This document shows, one piece after another, positions 9,167-16,647 of a DNA stretch of 64,000 nucleotides (its first letter is position 1; each line of letters opens with the position of its first letter). Below the pieces are notes generated by a model. It saw nothing but the letters and a program-made list of their open reading frames with translations, was not told where the DNA came from and did not search any database. This DNA comes from Microbacterium sp. SORGH_AS_0428. Its GTDB lineage: Bacteria > Actinomycetota > Actinomycetes > Actinomycetales > Microbacteriaceae. The stretch covers positions 496,001 through 560,000 of the forward strand of contig NZ_JAVIZT010000001.1 in NCBI RefSeq assembly GCF_031453615.1, read 5' to 3'. The translations under genes were made by a program, and so were the position numbers.

Positions 9167-9955
9167 ATGTCGGTCATCGACGCCGCCCCCGCCATCCGCG
9201 TGCGGGGACTCTCGAAGTCGTACGGCGCCGTCCACGTCTTGAAAGGCGTCGACCTCGATGTAGCCCCCGGAACGATCGTCGCCCTGCTCGGCTCGAACGG
9301 AGCCGGAAAGACGACCATCGTCCGCATCCTGTCGACGCTGCTCACCGCCACCGACGGGACTGCCGAGGTCGCCGGGATCGACGTCGCGACGAACGGCGTG
9401 CGCGTGCGACGTTCGATCAGTGTGACGGGACAGTTCGCCGCCGTCGACGAAGCGCTCACAGGTCGAGAGAATCTCCTTCTCATCGCTCGACTCCGCCACA
9501 TCCCCGAGCCGCGCCGCGCCGCCGACGAGCTGCTGACCCGCTTCTCACTCGTGGAGGCCGGCGACAGGGCGGCATCCACCTACTCGGGCGGCATGCGTCG
9601 GCGACTCGACATCGCCATGAGTCTCGTCGGCGACCCTGCCGTCATCTTCCTCGACGAGCCCACCACGGGGCTCGACCCTCACGCACGCATCGACGTATGG
9701 GAGGCAGTCCGGGGGCTCGCCGCCTCCGGAACCACCATCCTGCTGACCACGCAGTATCTCGAGGAGGCCGAGAACCTCGCCGACCGCATCGCGATCCTCC
9801 ATGACGGACGCATCATCGCCGAGGGGACTCTTGCCGATCTCCGCGCCTTGTTGCCCCCGGTCGCCCGGGAGTACGTCGAGCGACAGCCCAGCCTCGAAGA
9901 GATCTTCCTCGCCATCGTCGGCTCGGCCGGCGCCACCGCAACGGAGACATCATGA
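9167..9955 (+). CDS. ABC transporter ATP-binding protein, DrrA-like exporter type
   Basis: A 262-residue nucleotide-binding subunit of a type-2 (DrrAB-like) exporter. Walker A is GSNGAGKT at 42-49. The signature is YSGGMR at 139-144. Walker B with the catalytic Glu is VIFLDEP at 159-165. The H-loop region is TTQYLEE. It is shorter at the C-terminus than the daunorubicin-resistance DrrA proteins. The ATG at 9167 follows the Shine-Dalgarno-like GGAAGGAAC. Its stop overlaps the permease start by 4 bp (ATGA). The substrate is unknown; the PadR regulator suggests a drug or other toxic small molecule. Confidence 0.95.
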   Translation: MSVIDAAPAIRVRGLSKSYGAVHVLKGVDLDVAPGTIVALLGSNGAGKTTIVRILSTLLTATDGTAEVAGIDVATNGVRVRRSISVTGQFAAVDEALTGRENLLLIARLRHIPEPRRAADELLTRFSLVEAGDRAASTYSGGMRRRLDIAMSLVGDPAVIFLDEPTTGLDPHARIDVWEAVRGLAASGTTILLTTQYLEEAENLADRIAILHDGRIIAEGTLADLRALLPPVAREYVERQPSLEEIFLAIVGSAGATATETS

Positions 9956-10713
9956 CCACTCACGTCCTCACCGACACCGCCGTGCTCACCGGGCGGTCGC
10001 TACGTCACATCCTGCGCAGCCCCGACACGATCGTCACGACGGCGGTCATGCCGATCGCGATGATGCTGCTGTTCGTCTTCGTGTTCGGCGGCGCGATCGA
10101 CACCGGCGGGACGGCCTATGTCGACTATCTCCTGCCCGGCATCCTCCTCATCACCGTGGCGTCCGGAGTCGCCTACACCGCCTACCGGTTGTTCCTCGAC
10201 ATGAAGAGCGGAATCATCGATCGGTTCCGGTCGATGCCGATCGCCTCCACGAGTGTCCTGTGGGGACACGTACTCACTTCGCTTCTCGCCAACGCGGTGT
10301 CACTCGTGCTCGTCGTGGGCATCGCTCTGCTGCTGGGATTCCGATCGACAGCCTCACTTGGCGCATGGCTGAGCATCGCGGGGATCCTCATGCTCTTCAC
10401 GCTCGCGCTCACCTGGATCGCGGTGATCGCGGGCCTGGCGGCGAAGACGATCGATGGCGCGAGCGCCTTCAGCTACCCCCTCATCTTCCTGCCGTTCGTC
10501 AGCTCCGCCTTCGTCCCCACGGAAACGATGCCTGGGCCTGTGCGGTGGTTCGCCGAGAACCAGCCGGTGACCGCGATCGTCGACACCATCCGCGCACTGT
10601 TCGCGCAGCAGCCCGTCGGCGGCCAGATCTGGACGGCTCTCGCCTGGTGCCTCGGCATTCTGGTGGTCGCAGTGACGATCGCCATCGTCATGTTCCGGGG
10701 CACGCGTCGCTGA
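9952..10713 (+). CDS. ABC-2 type permease, DrrB-like
   Basis: A 253-residue membrane subunit with about six hydrophobic helices (near 30-50, 62-80, 105-130, 145-165, 172-190 and 225-245). The conserved ABC-2 cytoplasmic segment DRFRSMPIASTSVLWGH lies at about residues 88-104, and the LPFVSSAFVPTETMP block at about 180, both typical of daunorubicin-resistance DrrB-like permeases. It overlaps the ATPase gene by 4 bp and ends the PadR operon. Confidence 0.93.
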   Translation: MTTHVLTDTAVLTGRSLRHILRSPDTIVTTAVMPIAMMLLFVFVFGGAIDTGGTAYVDYLLPGILLITVASGVAYTAYRLFLDMKSGIIDRFRSMPIASTSVLWGHVLTSLLANAVSLVLVVGIALLLGFRSTASLGAWLSIAGILMLFTLALTWIAVIAGLAAKTIDGASAFSYPLIFLPFVSSAFVPTETMPGPVRWFAENQPVTAIVDTIRALFAQQPVGGQIWTALAWCLGILVVAVTIAIVMFRGTRR

Positions 10714-10768
10714 GCCGCGTGTGTCGAGGCGCCAGAATGGACGATGGCGCAGCAAGAAGGGAGGGCAG

Positions 10769-11737
10769 ATGTCCTCGGGAAATCGGTTTCCGCTCGCCAT
10801 CGGCACGCGCGGCGCCAGGAAACCCGTCGACACTGCTCGATCCCGTGCGAGATCGACAGCCTCCGTGGACGTGCCGGCGATCACGCTCGAGCGCGACGAT
10901 TGGCACGGACGTGAACAGCGTCACGCCGAGCGGGCCGACGCACTCACTGCCGGACGTCGCGACCGGGCCGCTCGGGGCCGGACGCACCCGGTCGAGGACT
11001 TCCTGTTCACCTATTACGGCTACAAACCGGCGCTGTTGCGTCGCTGGCATCCGGGCACGGCGTATGCGCTGGCTGATGCGGCGCACGAGGCTCGTGCCGA
11101 ATGGCGCTGGTACGCCCGCGGCGAGAACGGCTGCGTGCGTGTCGATGCGCGCGCCTTCGCCGCCGAGAAGCGCCTGCTGCTGACCGGTGTCGCCGCGATT
11201 CTGAAAGGCACCCGTGGGCGCAGCGCGCAGTACGGCTGCTTCGGGATGCACGAGTGGGCGATGCTCTACCGTTCTCCGGCACCACGCCATGCGGTGCCGT
11301 TGCGGCTGGGATCGACGGGCACGGACGCCGTGGTCGAGTCGCACGAGCTGCGGTGTACGCATTTCGACGCCTTCCGCTTCTTCACCGACGATGCGGTGCC
11401 CCGCAACCGTGCGCCGCTCGCGCGCGACACCCAGGCGGCCCACGAGCAGCCGGGCTGCCTGCACGCGGGCATGGACCTCTACAAATGGGCGGTCAAGCTC
11501 GGTCCGCTCGTGCCCGGCGACACCCTGCTGGACGCATTCGAACTCGCCCGCGACATCCGGGCGCTCGACATGCGCGCCTCGCCCTACGATCTGCGCGCCT
11601 GGGGCTACGAGCCCGTCGCCGTGGAAACGGCAGAGGGCAAGGCCGTCTACGTCGCCGAACAGCGAGCGTTCACTCGACGGGCGGAGCCGCTGCGCGAGCA
11701 GTTGCTCGCCCACATCCACTCGGCGTCGGCCGCCTGA
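10769..11737 (+). CDS. Conserved actinobacterial protein, often labelled 3-methyladenine DNA glycosylase
   Basis: A 322-residue protein of a widespread actinobacterial family recognised by HPVEDFLFTYYGYKPALLRRWHPG (residues about 74-97, locator). As recalled, databases often name it 3-methyladenine DNA glycosylase, but I see neither the helix-hairpin-helix with GVD motif of AlkA/Tag nor the AAG fold motifs, so the activity is unproven. The conserved FGMHEWAMLY and LHAGMDLYKWAVKLGP blocks suggest an enzyme with His/Asp residues. The ATG at 10769 has a strong GGGAGGG Shine-Dalgarno. An in-frame GTG at 10871 fits the conserved domain better and is a possible alternative start. It converges on the kinase gene with a 9-bp gap. 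Confidence 0.7.
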   Translation: MSSGNRFPLAIGTRGARKPVDTARSRARSTASVDVPAITLERDDWHGREQRHAERADALTAGRRDRAARGRTHPVEDFLFTYYGYKPALLRRWHPGTAYALADAAHEARAEWRWYARGENGCVRVDARAFAAEKRLLLTGVAAILKGTRGRSAQYGCFGMHEWAMLYRSPAPRHAVPLRLGSTGTDAVVESHELRCTHFDAFRFFTDDAVPRNRAPLARDTQAAHEQPGCLHAGMDLYKWAVKLGPLVPGDTLLDAFELARDIRALDMRASPYDLRAWGYEPVAVETAEGKAVYVAEQRAFTRRAEPLREQLLAHIHSASAA

Positions 11738-11746
11738 ACCGGCGAT

Positions 11747-13057
11747 TCAGCGCGCCGCAGCGGCGACGTCCCGAGGAAGCAGCACCCGGAGCGAGAACCA
11801 CTCGGCACCCCCGTCGACCGACACCGATCCGCCATAGGTCTCCGCTGCCGCCTCGATGTTGCGCAGCCCGTATCCGTGCCCGTCGCCGACCTTGCGCGTG
11901 ACGATACGACCGTCGCGTCGACGCAGATGCCCGTCGAAGGTGTTCTCCACTCGCAGCATCACGAAGTCGTCGTGCGCGAAGAGCGAGAACTTCACCATCC
12001 GCTGCGACTCGGGAAGTCGCGCCGTCGCCTCGAACGCGTTGTCGAGCGCGTTGCCCGCGATCGCGGTGATGTCCAGCGGTCGCAGTCCCGCCAGCAGCCG
12101 CCCATCGGCGACGGTGGCGACGTGGATGCTCTGCTCCCTGGCGTACATGAGCTTGGCCGTCAGCACAGCGTCGAGCACGTCGTTGCCGGTGCGGACCTGC
12201 GTCGCGTAGTCGCGGATCGACGTCTCGAGGTCGTCCAGGATGCGCAGGCGCGACTGCGGGTCCTGCTCGGCGCGGATCGCATCGAGGTGGTGCTTCATGT
12301 CGTGGTACTTGCGGTTGACCTCGTCGATCGTGCGCCGCGACATCTCGTACTGCTGGTGCTGACTGGTCAGCAACCTCGCCATCGCGTCCGCTTCGCGCCG
12401 CGCCTGGAAACCACGACGCACCTCGTGCTGCACGTAGAGCGCGATGTAGCCGCACAGGTCCACGAGGGTGCGGATGTACAGGATCTCGTGACCGATGCGG
12501 CCGCTGAACGGCGTCGCGGTGGTCACGAAGCTGAGATTGGAGATGATGAACGTCGCGGTCGCGATCGAGAGCGCGGCGACGAGATCGGCATAGCCCACCT
12601 CGACGACCTCTCCTCGCACCAGGTGACGCCGCTCGGCGAGCCACGCGAGCCCCAGCATCCCGCCGTAGATCACGACCGTCATCGCGGCCTTCACCTCGGC
12701 GGGCGCATCCAGGTAGAACCGGTCGAGCTGCCAGTTGATGGATGCGGTGAGCTCGGCCAGCACGAAGGCCCGGGCCGTGAGGTAGCCCGCGGTCACCGGC
12801 GAGACGCGGAGTGTCGCATACAACATCGCGAACATCACCAGCACGGCGGCCAGCATCCCCGGGATCCACAACGCGAGCGAGAGGCGCCCCGCCGCTTCCT
12901 GCACGACCAGCAGCGCCAGAAGTCCCGCGGCGGACGCGGCCGCGGTGATCCACCAGCTCGCCCGCCGCGCCACGATCAGCACGAAGACGAAACAGGCGCC
13001 CCATTCCGCGACGGCCGTGAAGCTACGGGGGATGTCGGCGACGTAGAGCTCGTTCAT
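11747..13057 (-). CDS. AgrC-like GHKL sensor histidine kinase
   Basis: A 436-residue membrane sensor. Five to seven hydrophobic helices occupy about residues 15-210. A linker leads to the H-box YHDMKHHLD (His252, in the HD-x-x-x-H pattern of AgrC/HPK10 kinases). The ATPase N-box is AGNALDNAFEA (Asn335/Asn340), and a G-box GDGHGYGL follows. It overlaps the upstream LytTR regulator gene by 4 bp. AgrC/LytTR pairs often sense peptides or cell-envelope state. The neighbouring glycosyltransferase genes on the same strand suggest control of surface glycan synthesis, but this is inference. Confidence 0.92.
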   Translation of the reverse strand: MNELYVADIPRSFTAVAEWGACFVFVLIVARRASWWITAAASAAGLLALLVVQEAAGRLSLALWIPGMLAAVLVMFAMLYATLRVSPVTAGYLTARAFVLAELTASINWQLDRFYLDAPAEVKAAMTVVIYGGMLGLAWLAERRHLVRGEVVEVGYADLVAALSIATATFIISNLSFVTTATPFSGRIGHEILYIRTLVDLCGYIALYVQHEVRRGFQARREADAMARLLTSQHQQYEMSRRTIDEVNRKYHDMKHHLDAIRAEQDPQSRLRILDDLETSIRDYATQVRTGNDVLDAVLTAKLMYAREQSIHVATVADGRLLAGLRPLDITAIAGNALDNAFEATARLPESQRMVKFSLFAHDDFVMLRVENTFDGHLRRRDGRIVTRKVGDGHGYGLRNIEAAAETYGGSVSVDGGAEWFSLRVLLPRDVAAAAR

Positions 13058-13776
13058 GCCGTGATACCGCGCGTGCCGATGTAGCCGGCCAGGGCGGCGA
13101 GGAAGTCCTTCTTCCGCGGTCGGCTGATCTGCAGCCGCACCCCGCCGCGGATGCGGCAGTCGTTGCCCTCCACCCCGGTCACGTGGCGGAGGTTCACGAG
13201 GTAGCCGCTGTTGCAGCGGAAGAAGTCCTCGCCCTCCAGCTCCCCCTCCATCGCCTTCAGCGACGTCGCCACGGTGTAGTCGCCGTCGAGCGTGTGGATC
13301 AGGACGTTGTGCTTCGCGCTCTCCAGGTACAGGACGTCGGCGATGTCGAGGCGGTGCCGGTCCCCGTCGGCCGCGGTGAAGAGCATGTGCCGGCGTTCCC
13401 GCCGACGCAGGCGCACGAGACAGCGTCCGAGCTCCTGGGCGAAGACCGGGTAGGAGACGGGCTTGAGCAGGTAGCTCAGGGCATCCACCTCGTAGCCGCT
13501 CACCGCGTACTGCGGCGACGCGGTCACGAAGACGATGAGCACCTCGCTGTCGACCTCGCGGATGCGTCGAGCGGCCGTCATGCCGTCGACACGCGCCATC
13601 TGGATGTCCAGCAGCAGGATGTCCCAGTCGGGGCGGTAGTCCTCGATGATGTCGCGCCCGTCGCGGAACGCTCCGATGTGGAAGCGTTCGCCGTGCTCGC
13701 GCTGGAACCGATCCAGGTGCGACAGCAGGCGGTCGATGCTTGCCGGATCGTCCTCGACCACGCCGATGCGGATCAT
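13054..13776 (-). CDS. LytTR-family response regulator
   Basis: A 240-residue two-domain regulator. The receiver domain (1-120) has the acidic pair Glu8/Asp9, phospho-acceptor Asp57 (DILLLDIQM), Thr85 and Lys105 (LLKPVS). The C-terminal LytTR DNA-binding domain (about 135-236) shows YLESAKHNVLIHT and FFRCNSGYLVNLRHV. It is transcribed first, with the kinase start overlapping its stop by 4 bp. LytTR regulators bind paired direct repeats; no certain target site was identified by eye. Confidence 0.95.
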   Translation of the reverse strand: MIRIGVVEDDPASIDRLLSHLDRFQREHGERFHIGAFRDGRDIIEDYRPDWDILLLDIQMARVDGMTAARRIREVDSEVLIVFVTASPQYAVSGYEVDALSYLLKPVSYPVFAQELGRCLVRLRRRERRHMLFTAADGDRHRLDIADVLYLESAKHNVLIHTLDGDYTVATSLKAMEGELEGEDFFRCNSGYLVNLRHVTGVEGNDCRIRGGVRLQISRPRKKDFLAALAGYIGTRGITA

Positions 13777-13801
13777 GCTCTGTCTCCTTCCCGGTCTGGT
13801 C

Positions 13802-14833
13802 TCAACTGAAGCCGACGTAGCGTCGGGCGAGGTGATACGCGGCCCTCGTCACGTGCCGCCCGGCGTATCCCGGCAGGTTGCTCCCTGCGCAGACGAGGCT
13901 CCGCCGCAGATGGCCGTGGATGCGGGGACTCTCCCGCTTGACCTCCCGCCAGAAGGCTCGGCGCACCGCGAGGTGCTGCGCCGTGCCACCCAGCGCGAGA
14001 GTGGCGCTGACGGTGGCGCAGAGCGCGCGGACGTAGTGCAGTTGCGCGGCGTAGAGCTGTGCCGGCACCCGTCCGGCCCGCACGTCCTCGACGCTCGGCA
14101 GCGTCTCGAGCGCGAGCCGGTTCACACGCAGCTGCTGATCGACGCGGGCGAGCATGACCTCCGGGGCGACCGACTGGCCCGCACGGCCGATGTAGTAGTG
14201 GTACAGCGTGACGGGCAGGTAGTACATGCGGCGCACGCGCGCGAGCGGACGCAGGACGTACAGGCTGTCGACGTAGAACGTGTGACGCGGCAGGTGCGGA
14301 CCCACCTCACGCAGCAGTGCCGTGCGGTAGATGACGGCGTGCATCATGAGGTATTGCCGACGCGCGAAGCGCTGCGTGTCCTCCCAACCGAAGACGCGAT
14401 CGGCCGGGAAGACGGTGTCGAAACGGGTCGGGCGCGGCACTTTGCCGACGCGATCGTGCACGAAATCGGTGAACAGCGCGTCGACCCCGCCCGACTCCTC
14501 CACCCGCTCGAGCACGTCGAGCACCCGTACGAGAGCGGCGGACGACAGCCAGTCGTCGGCGTCGAGCACCTTGACGTAGAGACCCCGCGCGTGGGCGACG
14601 CCGGTGTCGATCGCCGCTCCGTGCCCGCCGTTGACCTGGTGCACCACACGGATCCGGTCGGGGTACGTGTGCGCGTACGACGCGGCGAGCAGCCCGGTGG
14701 CGTCCGTCGAGCCGTCGTCCACGATGACGACCTCCACGCGCGCGTCGCTCGCGCAGAGCGCGGCGAGAGCTCGACCGAGGAACGCCGCGCAGTTGTAGGC
14801 GGGCACGGCCACCGTCAGCAGGGGCGATGACAC
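13802..14833 (-). CDS. GT2-family glycosyltransferase (first of two paralogues)
   Basis: A 343-residue GT-A fold glycosyltransferase, expected to transfer a sugar from a nucleotide or lipid donor at the cytoplasmic face. The N-terminus SSPLLTVAVPAYNCAAFL leads to VVIVDDGSTDATG and the metal-binding DADDW motif near residue 95. The C-terminal helical part ends YVGFS. The GTG at 14833 is preferred over an ATG at 14953 because the domain begins at once and GGAGGG sits about 8 bases upstream; the extra 40 residues are Arg-rich and look non-coding. It is a clear paralogue of the next gene, with the same blocks throughout (TFYVD.LYV, APEVM, INxR-type QLRVNRLAL). No membrane anchor is visible. Confidence 0.88.
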   Translation of the reverse strand: MSSPLLTVAVPAYNCAAFLGRALAALCASDARVEVVIVDDGSTDATGLLAASYAHTYPDRIRVVHQVNGGHGAAIDTGVAHARGLYVKVLDADDWLSSAALVRVLDVLERVEESGGVDALFTDFVHDRVGKVPRPTRFDTVFPADRVFGWEDTQRFARRQYLMMHAVIYRTALLREVGPHLPRHTFYVDSLYVLRPLARVRRMYYLPVTLYHYYIGRAGQSVAPEVMLARVDQQLRVNRLALETLPSVEDVRAGRVPAQLYAAQLHYVRALCATVSATLALGGTAQHLAVRRAFWREVKRESPRIHGHLRRSLVCAGSNLPGYAGRHVTRAAYHLARRYVGFS

Positions 14834-14974
14834 CGAGGCACCCTCCGTCCGGCACCGCGCGCGGCGACGGAAGGCTGGGCGCACGGCGATGATGACGAGC
14901 CGGCCGCGGGGTCGGCCGGTCTCCCCCTCGATCGTAGACGGGACGCCGTTCACGTGCGGAAACCGCGGCTCGCC

Positions 14975-16015
14975 TCAGCTGAACCCGACGACGCGACGGG
15001 CCCAGTCGTACGCGAGGCTCGTCGCGCGGCGGCCCGCCTGGCCGGGGAGGTTGCTCACCGCCCCGAGAAGACTGCGACGCATCCGCGTGTACAGCCAGGG
15101 GTTCTCCGCGCGCACCTCTCGCCAGAAGCGATCGCGCTCGACGAGGTGACCCGCGGTCCCGGCACGGGCCAGCGTCGCGCTCGTGACCGCGCACACCCCC
15201 TCCACGTGGTGCAGAAGCGCCCGGTACAGCTGCGCCGGCACCTCGCCGCGCGCGACCGCGTGCGGGGAGGGAAGCGCGGCGAGAGCCAGCCTGTTCACCC
15301 GCAGCTGCTGTTCCACACGCCGCACCATGACCTCCGGGGCCACGGACTGCCCCGGCCGGCCCACGTGGTAGCGGTAGAGCGGGATCGGCAGATACCGCAT
15401 CCGACGCACCCGCGCCAACGGCGTCACGACGTAGAGGTTGTCGACGTAGAACGTGTGCTCGGGCAGGCGCAGCCCGCTCGCGCGCACGAGGTCCGTCCGG
15501 TACACGATCGCGTGCATCATCAGCACATGACGGCGCCCGAACCGTTCCGTTTCCGCCCACTCGAACACGCCGTCGGACGGGAACACCGAGTCGAAACGAG
15601 CCGCACGCGCCGACTTTCCGACCCGTTCGTGCACGAAGTCCGTGAACACCGCATCCACGTCCGCGCCCTCGAGAGCGACGAGTTCGCGCACCAGGAGCGC
15701 GAGCGAGGGGATGTCGAGCCAGTCGTCCGCATCCAGGATCTTCACGAACGCACCGCGCGCGTCGGCCAGCCCCGTGGTGATGGCCCCGCCGTGCCCGCGG
15801 TTGGGCTGGTGGATCACCCGCCGGGATGCGGGGCGCCGCGCGGCCCAGTCGTCCGCGAGCACCCCGGTGGCATCCGTCGAGCCGTCGTCGACGACGATCA
15901 CCTCGACGCCGGCGACCGCGTCGAGCTCCGACAGCGCACGCCCCAGATAGTCCGCGGCGTTGTACGCCGGAACCACGATGGACAGCGCCGGCACCACCGG
16001 CGGGCGGTCGGTCAT
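14975..16015 (-). CDS. GT2-family glycosyltransferase (second paralogue)
   Basis: A 346-residue GT2 enzyme with N-terminal ALSIVVPAYNAADYL, VIVVDDGSTDATG and DADDW. The C-terminus ends NLPGQAGRRATSLAYDWARR then VVGFS, mirroring its neighbour (NLPGYAGRHV... YVGFS). The start ATG overlaps the stop of the GtrA-like gene by 4 bases, so GtrA and this GT are translationally coupled. A GT2/GtrA pair is typical of systems that make a polyprenyl-phosphate-linked sugar and move it across the membrane. This GT is soluble and lacks the C-terminal helices of Gtr-B-type bactoprenol glucosyltransferases, so the exact role is open. Confidence 0.9.
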   Translation of the reverse strand: MTDRPPVVPALSIVVPAYNAADYLGRALSELDAVAGVEVIVVDDGSTDATGVLADDWAARRPASRRVIHQPNRGHGGAITTGLADARGAFVKILDADDWLDIPSLALLVRELVALEGADVDAVFTDFVHERVGKSARAARFDSVFPSDGVFEWAETERFGRRHVLMMHAIVYRTDLVRASGLRLPEHTFYVDNLYVVTPLARVRRMRYLPIPLYRYHVGRPGQSVAPEVMVRRVEQQLRVNRLALAALPSPHAVARGEVPAQLYRALLHHVEGVCAVTSATLARAGTAGHLVERDRFWREVRAENPWLYTRMRRSLLGAVSNLPGQAGRRATSLAYDWARRVVGFS

Positions 16016-16647
16016 CGCTCGACCTTGTCGCCGGGCTCCGCCACCACCTCGATCTCCGTCGGCACCTGGCGGAAGATCACCTTGAAGATCGGGTAGAAGA
16101 CCCAGAACGAGATCGCGGCGTTGATGATCATCGTCAGAACGTCCGCCACCACGGATCCGCTCGATCCCCAGCCGAGCGTCACCATGAAGAAGTCGTAGAT
16201 CGGGGCCTTGTAGAAGCCTTGCGCCGCGGCGGCGATGAAGGTGATCGCCACGTAAGCGACCGTGTACCAGCCGGCTGCGACCCACACCGAGGTGTTGGAC
16301 TTGAAGGTGATGTTGCGCTGCAGGAAGAAGTTGATGACCTGCGCGATGAGGAGCGTGATCTGCACCGCCAGGAAGTACGCCAGCCCGCCTCCGCCGGCAG
16401 GAAGCGCGCCGGCCGCGTAGTCGAACATGTAGTACTGGCTGCCGTCGACGTTCGATCCGACGGGCAGCACCTGGAAACCGACGTCCGTGAGACCGGTGAA
16501 ACTCGCGAAGGCCCAGCGGAAGATCGGCATGAGCGCCAGCTGCAGCACGGTGACGCCGTTGGACAGCAGCAGGAACATGATGAACTTCGACAGTTCCGGA
16601 CGTGAGGTCTGGAATCGACCCCACCACTTCGAGATGGCGGTGATCAT
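16012..16647 (-). CDS. GtrA-like membrane protein
   Basis: A 211-residue protein with four hydrophobic helices (about 22-45, 88-112, 128-150, 160-190) in a GtrA-like arrangement. The FxxxG/N pattern is seen in LSKFIMFLLLSNGV and the conserved INFFLQRNITFK segment follows helix 2. GtrA proteins are proposed to flip polyprenyl-phosphate-linked sugars for cell-surface glycosylation. Its start overlaps the GH3 gene stop by 4 bp and its stop overlaps the GT2 start by 4 bp, giving a tight GH3-GtrA-GT2 unit. It has an extra hydrophilic loop (about 50-85) between helices 1 and 2 compared with minimal GtrA proteins of about 130 residues. Confidence 0.85.
   Translation of the reverse strand: MITAISKWWGRFQTSRPELSKFIMFLLLSNGVTVLQLALMPIFRWAFASFTGLTDVGFQVLPVGSNVDGSQYYMFDYAAGALPAGGGGLAYFLAVQITLLIAQVINFFLQRNITFKSNTSVWVAAGWYTVAYVAITFIAAAAQGFYKAPIYDFFMVTLGWGSSGSVVADVLTMIINAAISFWVFYPIFKVIFRQVPTEIEVVAEPGDKVER

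Noticed and set aside
14834..14953. N-terminal 40-residue extension of the first GT2 gene
   Set aside because: Arg-rich sequence without similarity; a good Shine-Dalgarno precedes the GTG at 14833.
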